DNA of 12,326 nucleotides from Acidobacteriaceae bacterium (GTDB lineage: Bacteria; Acidobacteriota; Terriglobia; Terriglobales; Acidobacteriaceae). The translations under genes were made by a program, and so were the position numbers. The stretch's first letter is position 1. Each line of letters starts with the position of its first letter. The notes beneath the pieces are model-generated. The model did no database searches and was not told the origin of the DNA. It saw only the letters and a list, made by a program, of their open reading frames with translations. Location: positions 1 through 12,326 of the forward strand of contig JASHUR010000183.1 in NCBI GenBank assembly GCA_030039895.1. The letters run 5' to 3'. Shown one piece after another: positions 7,901-12,326 of this stretch.

Positions 7901-8740
7901 CTAGAAGATTCTCCAGTCGTGCCAGATGCCCATGGAACAGAGGCGAATATAAAGATCGGAAAACCCGACCCAGAAGAGACTCGCCCACGCCCAGCGCTTA
8001 TGTCCCCGGTTCAGGCAGCTCACGCAGTCGTAGAGTTTGTGCCGTACAGGGTGTTCTGAAATGCGGTCGAAGACTCCCCCAATAAGATGCCGGAATGCGT
8101 GACAGCCGAAGATATATCCGCCCAGCAGCACAACATTCAGTACCAGAACGATGGTTCCGACGCCGATTCCAAAGCCGTCAGGGAAGCGGAACGAAAGCAC
8201 GGCGTCGTAAACGAGGAATCCCCAAATGAGGTAGGAGAGCCGCAAAAAGTAACGGTGAAAGTTCTGCAAGATCAGCGGAAACCTTCGTTCCCCCAAGTAG
8301 CTCTTGCGTGGTTCGCCCACTGCGCATGCCGGCGGATCGGCCCAGAATGCCTTGTAGTACGCGCCACGGTAGTAGTAACAGGTAACGCGAAAAAGGCCGG
8401 GCATCCAGAGAATGAGGAGTGCTGGAGAGAACGGCAGAAAGCCTGGATACCATGCGGGCTTTGGGCCGAACAGCGCGTGTGAGGAGCTGCCGAAGAGTTC
8501 GGGCGAATAGAACGGGGAGATATACGGCCCGAAGGTGAAATGGCGGTTCTGGAACGCGGCCCAGGTGGAATATACGATGAATGTGCTTAGACCGAGAAAG
8601 ACTGATGCAGGAGAAAGCCACCAGGCATCGCTTCGTGACGTTTGGCCGAACTTGCCATTTTTCCAGACTACGTCGGGAGCTGACACAAGTCCCTCCGGGG
8701 CCGAGGGATCGCCGGACTTCGCCTTCCCAGCCGCTGGCAT
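7901..8740 (-). CDS. sdhC: SDH membrane anchor, single five-helix Cys/His-rich subunit
   Basis: A 279-residue membrane protein that anchors SdhAB. About five membrane helices are visible at 43-63, 101-121, 160-184, 191-213 and 249-268, so one polypeptide replaces the usual SdhC plus SdhD. It resembles the anchor of mycobacterial Sdh1 (Rv0249c type) in length and in motifs such as TCYYYRGAYY (120-129) and LILQNFHRYF (156-165). Cys and His residues are numerous: Cys121, Cys139, His162, Cys213, His214, His218, His234, Cys239, Cys242, His247 and Cys268. From memory, the Mycobacterium smegmatis Sdh1 structure has a membrane-embedded Rieske-type [2Fe-2S] cluster, and these residues could play that part or bind haem. 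The start ATG lacks a clear Shine-Dalgarno, so the N-terminus (polar, about 40 residues) could be misplaced. It is the first gene of the sdh operon. Confidence 0.88.
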   Translation of the reverse strand: MPAAGKAKSGDPSAPEGLVSAPDVVWKNGKFGQTSRSDAWWLSPASVFLGLSTFIVYSTWAAFQNRHFTFGPYISPFYSPELFGSSSHALFGPKPAWYPGFLPFSPALLILWMPGLFRVTCYYYRGAYYKAFWADPPACAVGEPRKSYLGERRFPLILQNFHRYFLRLSYLIWGFLVYDAVLSFRFPDGFGIGVGTIVLVLNVVLLGGYIFGCHAFRHLIGGVFDRISEHPVRHKLYDCVSCLNRGHKRWAWASLFWVGFSDLYIRLCSMGIWHDWRIF

Positions 8741-8796
8741 GGCATTCTACAGCAATAACTCTGCCATCAGCTACACCGTATAGCGTTGGCTTTTCA

Positions 8797-8816
8797 GGGC
8801 CTCTCGCGTTAGGCCC
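8797..8816. promoter_or_regulatory. Inverted repeat in the sdh leader
   Basis: GGGCCT (8797-8802) and AGGCCC (8811-8816) form a perfect 6-bp stem with an 8-base loop, about 57-76 bases upstream of the sdhC start. No T-run follows on the minus strand, so a simple terminator is unlikely. It may be an operator or a leader hairpin. A perfect 10-bp palindrome, TCTCCGGAGA, follows at 8833-8842. Confidence 0.3.
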
Positions 8817-8878
8817 ACGCGGCTTATCTCTGTCTCCGGAGAAGGTGGGTTCCGCTATGTCAGCCAGAATGCAGGGAT

Positions 8879-8909
8879 TTCACTCAGTGTGAACTGCTGA
8901 CCGTCAGCA
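8879..8909. promoter_or_regulatory. Two adjacent 15-base dyads upstream of sdhC
   Basis: TTCAC-TCAGT-GTGAA occupies 8879-8893 (5-bp arms). TGCTGAC-C-GTCAGCA occupies 8895-8909 (7-bp arms, 1-base centre). Their centres are 16 bases apart. They lie 139-169 bases upstream of the sdhC start and 54 bases past the end of the luciferase-like fragment. Candidate operator pair for the sdh operon. The two half-site sequences differ, so they may bind different proteins. The second could also act as a small transcription-end hairpin, but it lacks a T-run. Confidence 0.3.
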
Positions 8910-8962
8910 ACTGGCCTACGCGCAGATTGAGCCTAAAGCGGCTCGATTTGATTCCTGACGGC

Positions 8963-9298
8963 TCATCGCCAGCCTAGAGCAGGAGCGACGCTGGTAAGAA
9001 TGGCCTCCATGACGTGCACATTGTATGCAACGCCCAGTTGGTTCGGGATGGTGAGCAAGAGTGTGTCGGACTCCGCAATCGCCTCGTCTTTCCTGAGCTG
9101 TTCAATCAGGACATCGGGCTCTGCAGCGTAGGTACGGCCGAAGATTGCCTGTGTGGTTTTGTCAAGGAAGCCAATCTTGTCTTCCTCCTGACCTCCACGT
9201 CCGAAATAAGCGCGGTCATAGTCGTTGATCAACGCAAAGATACTGCGGCTGACGGAAATGCGTGGAGCTCGAGTGTGACCAGCCTGCTTCCAAGCCAC
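8963..9298 (-). pseudogene. C-terminal fragment of a luciferase-like flavin-dependent monooxygenase
   Basis: About 111 residues match what I recall as the end of LLM-class flavin oxidoreductases: AWKQAGHTRAPRISVSRSIF, YDRAYFGRG, FLDKTTQAIFGRTYAAEPDVL, and the family's characteristic end DTLLLTIPNQLG then VAPALGWR before the stop. Whole members are around 350 residues, so about two thirds of the gene, including the flavin-binding N-terminal barrel, is missing. The frame continues open upstream to a TGA at about 9416, but the residues beyond about 9305 no longer resemble the family. No Shine-Dalgarno precedes the GTG at 9298. I read it as a truncated, non-functional remnant. Confidence 0.8.
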
Positions 9299-9823
9299 GC
9301 GCCGATGGTACCAGATACCTGACCGGATTCCCGCAGAAGAGATGGCTGCCAGAATCGAGGCTATGGTGAAGCCGGTCTTTCTTAGCGCGTCCGTGTAGCT
9401 CTCGTCATGAATATTTCACAGCTCGGGAACAAAACGCTGGAGCCAATCTATGAGACGCGCTATTGCTCACCTGTCACCAACAGGGCTTGGCACTCATTGA
9501 GCGTCGGTTAAGCTCAGTTTCAGGATTACTTGCGGGAAGCGGGCTTAAAGTGATCTGAATGATAATTGTCTACAAGCCGGCTTCTCAATATGGATCCGTC
9601 TCTTCGATCTACCTTGATTAGTTCTCTGATTGAGATCTCATGTGATTATTGATACTCGCGATTTTGCATCAGCCGCAGCATTGATATTTTGGCTTTTGGG
9701 TCTAGCGCAATGACGATGAGTATGGATCACCTCCTCACCAGCATAACCGTAGCGGGCGGGATGCGAATTCGAGACCAGCCTTAGCGGCCCAGCCGAACTC
9801 AGCACTGAAGTGTCCCCGTCGCT
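9299..9823. other. Gene-free stretch of about 525 bases, AT-richer in the middle
   Basis: No supportable gene was found on either strand. The first part continues the frame of the luciferase-like fragment without family resemblance. In the minus frame on either side of the TGA at 9416 there are protein-like words (LIDWLQRFVPEL before it, ESYTDALRKTGFTIASI after it) that may be a decayed second gene; I could not identify it. The interval from about 9540 to 9720 is visibly richer in A and T than the flanks and has many stops in all frames. No long repeat, tRNA-like fold or transposon end was recognised. Confidence 0.5.
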
Positions 9824-10501
9824 TTAAGCCCCGGCTCCAGTCAGGCTGCGCTCTTTACGCAGCGCCTCCAGCGCCGCCACAATCTCCGCCGGCTCCAGGC
9901 GGTTCCGGTAGTCGACATCGATGAAGGCGAGAACAATCGTGCCGTTCGTGTCGATAACATAGGTTGCGGGAATCGGCAGCACCCAGCTGTCGTCGCCGTT
10001 CTTCTTGGGCAGCGCATGTTGGAAGCGGGTGTAGATGGGCCGCAGTGCTTCAGCGAGCACAAACGCAATCCCATACGCCTTGGCCGTCGCCGAGCCGGTG
10101 TCGCTCAGAACCGGGAACTCGAGCTGGTTCTTTTCGGCGGTGGAAAGGCTCTCGTCCGGCGTTTGCGGAGAGATGGCCACCAGCTGCGCGCCGAGCTGCT
10201 GAATTTCGGGCAGCGCGTTCCTGAGCGCGCGCAGCTCCAGGTTGCAATAAGGGCACCATCCGCCGCGATAGAAGCTCACCACCACGGGCCCTTTGGCGAG
10301 CAGAGTGCTGAGCTGCACATGGCCGCCGCGCGCATCGGGCAACCGGAAATCCGGGGCCTGATCGCCGGCCTTGACGGCGCGCTGGGTTATGCCGGAAGCG
10401 GCCAGCTCCATGTCGGCGCTGGTCATCGCATCACGAATCTCCGGTGGCACTTCGGCCATGAACTCGGAACGGAAGGTATCAAGCTCGGCTTTGAGTGTCA
10501 T
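9824..10501 (-). CDS. Peroxiredoxin-like AhpC/TSA family protein
   Basis: A 225-residue thioredoxin-fold protein, expected to be cytoplasmic since no signal peptide is seen. The domain runs from about 42 (KAGDQAPDFRLPDARG) to about 215. The active-site segment FYRGGWCPYCNLELRAL (77-93) places Cys83 and Cys86 as a CPYC pair. This differs from the classical Prx pattern PxxxTxxC: the positions seven and three residues before Cys83 are Ser76 and Gly80. The family is often annotated as thiol peroxidase or peroxiredoxin-like, and reduction of hydroperoxides is inferred from the fold. GGGAGA lies about 8 bases before the ATG. It lies 111 bases downstream of the crotonase gene on the same strand, with an inverted repeat between them, so it may have its own promoter. 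The Cys pair could also support a thioredoxin-like disulfide role. Confidence 0.88.
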   Translation of the reverse strand: MTLKAELDTFRSEFMAEVPPEIRDAMTSADMELAASGITQRAVKAGDQAPDFRLPDARGGHVQLSTLLAKGPVVVSFYRGGWCPYCNLELRALRNALPEIQQLGAQLVAISPQTPDESLSTAEKNQLEFPVLSDTGSATAKAYGIAFVLAEALRPIYTRFQHALPKKNGDDSWVLPIPATYVIDTNGTIVLAFIDVDYRNRLEPAEIVAALEALRKERSLTGAGA

Positions 10502-10548
10502 TGCTGGTTCTCCCTTCGAGGTTCTGCGTTGGATCTGGGTCGGCCGAA

Positions 10549-10566
10549 CGCGGGTATTCCCCCGCG
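10549..10566. promoter_or_regulatory. GC-rich inverted repeat upstream of the peroxiredoxin gene
   Basis: CGCGGG (10549-10554) and CCCGCG (10561-10566) form a perfect 6-bp stem with a 6-base loop, about 48 bases upstream of the peroxiredoxin ATG and 47 bases past the crotonase stop. No T-run follows on the minus strand, so it is either a weak terminator for the upstream gene or an operator. The palindrome TCGGCCGA lies beside it at 10540-10547. Confidence 0.3.
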
Positions 10567-10612
10567 CTGGCAGCGGAATTCATCGCGCTCACGCGACTTT
10601 TTCTGTCGAAGC

Positions 10613-11395
10613 CTAACGTTCGGCTTTGACTTTCATCGACTTCACGAGGTCGGCCGCAGATGCTCCTTCGAGTGATAGTCCGTAGCCAACTTCCCGCACA
10701 ATGCGCTCTTTCAACGGTTGAATGAAGTGCACGCGTGTATTGCGACGCGTCACTTCAGGAGCCTTCAAGTAGAGCGCGGCCAATTCCTGCGCCCGGCTGA
10801 TCGCCTTGCCATTCGGCACAACTTCGGCCACAACACCCCATTCCTGTGCGGTGCGCGCCGGCAGCGGCTGTGGGTCAAGCAGGAAAGCTTCGGCTCGTCC
10901 CGCTCCCGCGCGATAACTCCATGTGGTAAAGATTCCGTCACCGGGCACAACGCCAGCAGCATAGTGACCCACATCCTGGAAAGTCGCTCCCTCAGCAGCA
11001 ACAATCACATTGGCAAGCAGTGCATAATCGGAGTGAATATGCGCGCGTCCCTCGATCGCCGCGATGACCGGCACACGGATGTTGGCTATGTTTTCCAGGG
11101 CCTGAACGCCTTCATCGTGAATCTGGCTCCAAATTCCGGGATCAGAACCGTCGCCGAACGATGACCAATCGACATCCGTAATGAAATCCCCGCCTGCCCC
11201 CGTCAAAATGACGATCTTGTTCGCTCTATCCTGCGAAATACGGTAGAAGGCCTCGACAAATTCCGTATGTGTATGCGCGGTCATAAGGCACGGCCCGCCT
11301 TTTGTGTGAAGTTGAACTGTCAGCACACCGCTGGCATCTCTCGTCAGTTTTACGTTCTGATAAGAAGTGAAGTAGTCAGCTTGAACTGCTTGCAT
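10613..11395 (-). CDS. Crotonase-superfamily protein resembling 6-oxocamphor hydrolase
   Basis: A 260-residue protein of the enoyl-CoA hydratase/isomerase fold. Motifs run in order: RANKIVILTGAGGDF (57-71), IRVPVIAAIEG (106-116), ATFQDVGHYAAGVVPGDG (137-154) and RTAQEWGVVAEVVP (181-194). It lacks the two catalytic glutamates of ordinary enoyl-CoA hydratases. Instead it has His121 (HIHSDYAL), His144 (DVGHYAAG) and Asp153 (PGDG). These align with His122, His145 and Asp154, the residues I recall for Rhodococcus 6-oxocamphor hydrolase, which cleaves a cyclic beta-diketone by a retro-Claisen reaction without CoA. The function is therefore probably C-C hydrolysis of a beta-diketone, with the natural substrate unknown. 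GAGGAG lies about 6 bases before the ATG. It sits between an SDR gene, which could supply the ketone, and a peroxiredoxin. Confidence 0.86.
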   Translation of the reverse strand: MQAVQADYFTSYQNVKLTRDASGVLTVQLHTKGGPCLMTAHTHTEFVEAFYRISQDRANKIVILTGAGGDFITDVDWSSFGDGSDPGIWSQIHDEGVQALENIANIRVPVIAAIEGRAHIHSDYALLANVIVAAEGATFQDVGHYAAGVVPGDGIFTTWSYRAGAGRAEAFLLDPQPLPARTAQEWGVVAEVVPNGKAISRAQELAALYLKAPEVTRRNTRVHFIQPLKERIVREVGYGLSLEGASAADLVKSMKVKAER

Positions 11396-11428
11396 ACGAG
11401 TCTCCTCTCGGTTTGAGTGCTTATCTTG

Positions 11429-11498
11429 AATCTGCCGCGATTGCCATGACTGTCGCGGAGGACTTAAGGACGAAACTCACAGAAGTGCGCGGCAGATT
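11429..11498. repeat. Long-range 11-bp inverted repeat between SDR and crotonase genes
   Basis: AATCTGCCGCG (11429-11439) and CGCGGCAGATT (11488-11498) are perfect reverse complements, 48 bases apart. The right arm overlaps the SDR stop codon. The left arm also contains CCGCGA (11435-11440), which can pair with TCGCGG (11453-11458). In the minus-strand RNA, one segment can thus pair with either of two partners, an arrangement seen in attenuators. The crotonase Shine-Dalgarno lies outside both stems. No T-run was seen. Confidence 0.4.
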
Positions 11499-12249
11499 AG
11501 ATCTGGGCCATCCCGCCGTCGACAAACAGCTCGACGCCGTTCACGTAGCTGGCTTCGTCGGACGCGAGGAACGAAGCGGCCTTGGCAATTTCGTCCGGCG
11601 TGCCCATCCTGCCCAGAGGAACGTTCTTCACGAATTCCTCCTTTAGCTGGGTCAACGCATCGCCCTGCTGCCATTGCTCAAGCAGCGGTGTATCGATGTG
11701 CCCTGGGCTGAGGGTGTTGATGCGAATATGCCGGTCGCGCAGTTCGTTCGCCATGGTGCGCGCGAACGAACGTACCGCTGCCTTGGTTGCGCTATAGACG
11801 GTGACGCCTGGAATCCCTTTCACAGTTGCAATCGAGCCGTTCAGGATGACGGATGCGCCGTCATTCAGAAGCGGCAGGGCCTTCTGTACTGTGAAGAACA
11901 GCCCCTTCACATTGGCGTCAAAGTGAAGATCGAAAAACTTCTCGTCGACATCGGCAATCGGCTTTGGCTGCGAAACACCGGCGTTGGCGAAGAGGACATC
12001 GATCTTGCGGTTCCGCTTCCGCACCGCATCATACAGCCGGTCGAGATCCGCGACATTGGCAACATCACCCTGTACAGCCGTAACGTTCTTGCCGATTTCG
12101 GCGACCGCTGCGTCCAGCGCGTCCTTGCGCCGTCCGGTAATAAATACGTGGTCCATGCCTTCCTCAACGAAGCGTTTTGCCGTTGCCAGCCCCATGCCCG
12201 TTGAACCGCCTGTGATGACTGCGACCTTACCTGCGAATTTGTTTGCCAT
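11497..12249 (-). CDS. SDR-family NAD(P)-dependent oxidoreductase
   Basis: A classical short-chain dehydrogenase/reductase of 250 residues. Cofactor motif TGGSTGMG is at 13-20, Asp62 in the GDV segment, NAG at 89-91, and the catalytic tetrad is Asn113, Ser139 (NGSIA), Tyr152 and Lys156 (YSATK). PGHIDTPL (about 188-195) is the usual substrate-loop region, and the C-terminus ends in VNGVELFVDGGMAQI. An Arg pair after the second strand (TGRRK, 38-42) favours NADP(H), by family rules rather than proof. I chose ATG at 12249, since GGGAGG lies 6 bases before it, over a longer in-frame start at 12273. The substrate is unknown. It lies 101 bases upstream of the crotonase gene on the same strand and could generate or reduce its ketone substrate. 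Confidence 0.93.
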   Translation of the reverse strand: MANKFAGKVAVITGGSTGMGLATAKRFVEEGMDHVFITGRRKDALDAAVAEIGKNVTAVQGDVANVADLDRLYDAVRKRNRKIDVLFANAGVSQPKPIADVDEKFFDLHFDANVKGLFFTVQKALPLLNDGASVILNGSIATVKGIPGVTVYSATKAAVRSFARTMANELRDRHIRINTLSPGHIDTPLLEQWQQGDALTQLKEEFVKNVPLGRMGTPDEIAKAASFLASDEASYVNGVELFVDGGMAQI

Positions 12250-12255
12250 GGTGAA

Positions 12256-12261
12256 CCTCCC
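12256..12261 (-). promoter_or_regulatory. Ribosome binding site fixing the SDR start
   Basis: CCTCCC on the plus strand, read as GGGAGG on the minus strand, stands 6 bases before the ATG at 12249. It lies inside the longer in-frame reading that would begin at 12273, so the shorter 250-residue protein is preferred. No clear promoter was recognised in the remaining bases to the right edge. Confidence 0.65.
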
Positions 12262-12326
12262 TTTCTGCATCATCAGATGTGAGCCTATTGATTCCGATTC
12301 GCATGGTGTAGCCCGTCTGGAGTGAT

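Noticed and set aside
8777..8782. TATACG on the minus strand as a -10 box for sdhC
   Set aside because: No acceptable -35 hexamer lies at 16-18 bases, so the match is likely chance.
9525..9640. A short minus-strand frame reading ISIRELIKVDRRDGSIL, faintly like an antitoxin start
   Set aside because: It has no start codon after its upstream stop and no ribosome site, it is under 40 residues long, and no toxin partner is present. The resemblance is too weak to call.
12250..12273. Longer SDR start with eight extra residues
   Set aside because: A strong Shine-Dalgarno sequence lies inside this extension directly before the ATG at 12249, and SDR proteins normally begin just before the first strand as in the shorter form.

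Overview
The window reads as chromosomal DNA from a free-living, respiring bacterium with moderately high GC content. The phylum is an inference only. A multi-GAF sensor protein, an SDH whose membrane subunit looks like the actinobacterial/mycobacterial Sdh1 anchor, and a small TPR protein with an acidobacterial feel all point to Acidobacteriota (Terriglobia-like). No rRNA, tRNA, CRISPR array or intact mobile element was seen.

Layout. (1) 1-1839: a long minus-strand gene runs off the left edge and encodes at least three GAF domains. It is divergent from a small single-domain STAS anti-sigma-factor antagonist. (2) 1889-4746: an NAD(P) salvage locus. Nicotinamidase (pncA, minus) is divergent from nicotinate phosphoribosyltransferase (pncB, plus), which is followed by a second PRPP-type phosphoribosyltransferase. 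Together pncA and pncB take nicotinamide to nicotinate to NaMN. (3) 4781-8740, all minus: sdhC-sdhA-sdhB plus a short TPR gene form a compact operon for respiratory complex II. SdhC is a single polypeptide with about five membrane helices, rich in Cys and His. A leader of about 220 bases upstream carries several dyads. (4) 8963-9823: the C-terminal third of a luciferase-like flavin monooxygenase gene with no body, then about 500 bases of AT-richer DNA without a gene. This looks like a deletion or rearrangement scar. (5) 9824-12249, all minus: SDR oxidoreductase, a crotonase-fold protein resembling 6-oxocamphor hydrolase (C-C bond-cleaving beta-diketone hydrolase), and an atypical peroxiredoxin. 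These form a possible small catabolic or detoxification set.

Most of the window is recognisable metabolism. I do not see a clearly unprecedented system. The items most worth a second look are the Cys/His-rich SdhC and its operon-linked TPR protein, the retro-Claisenase-like crotonase with its SDR partner, and the divergent GAF/STAS pair. All family assignments come from reading motifs by eye; no database search was run.
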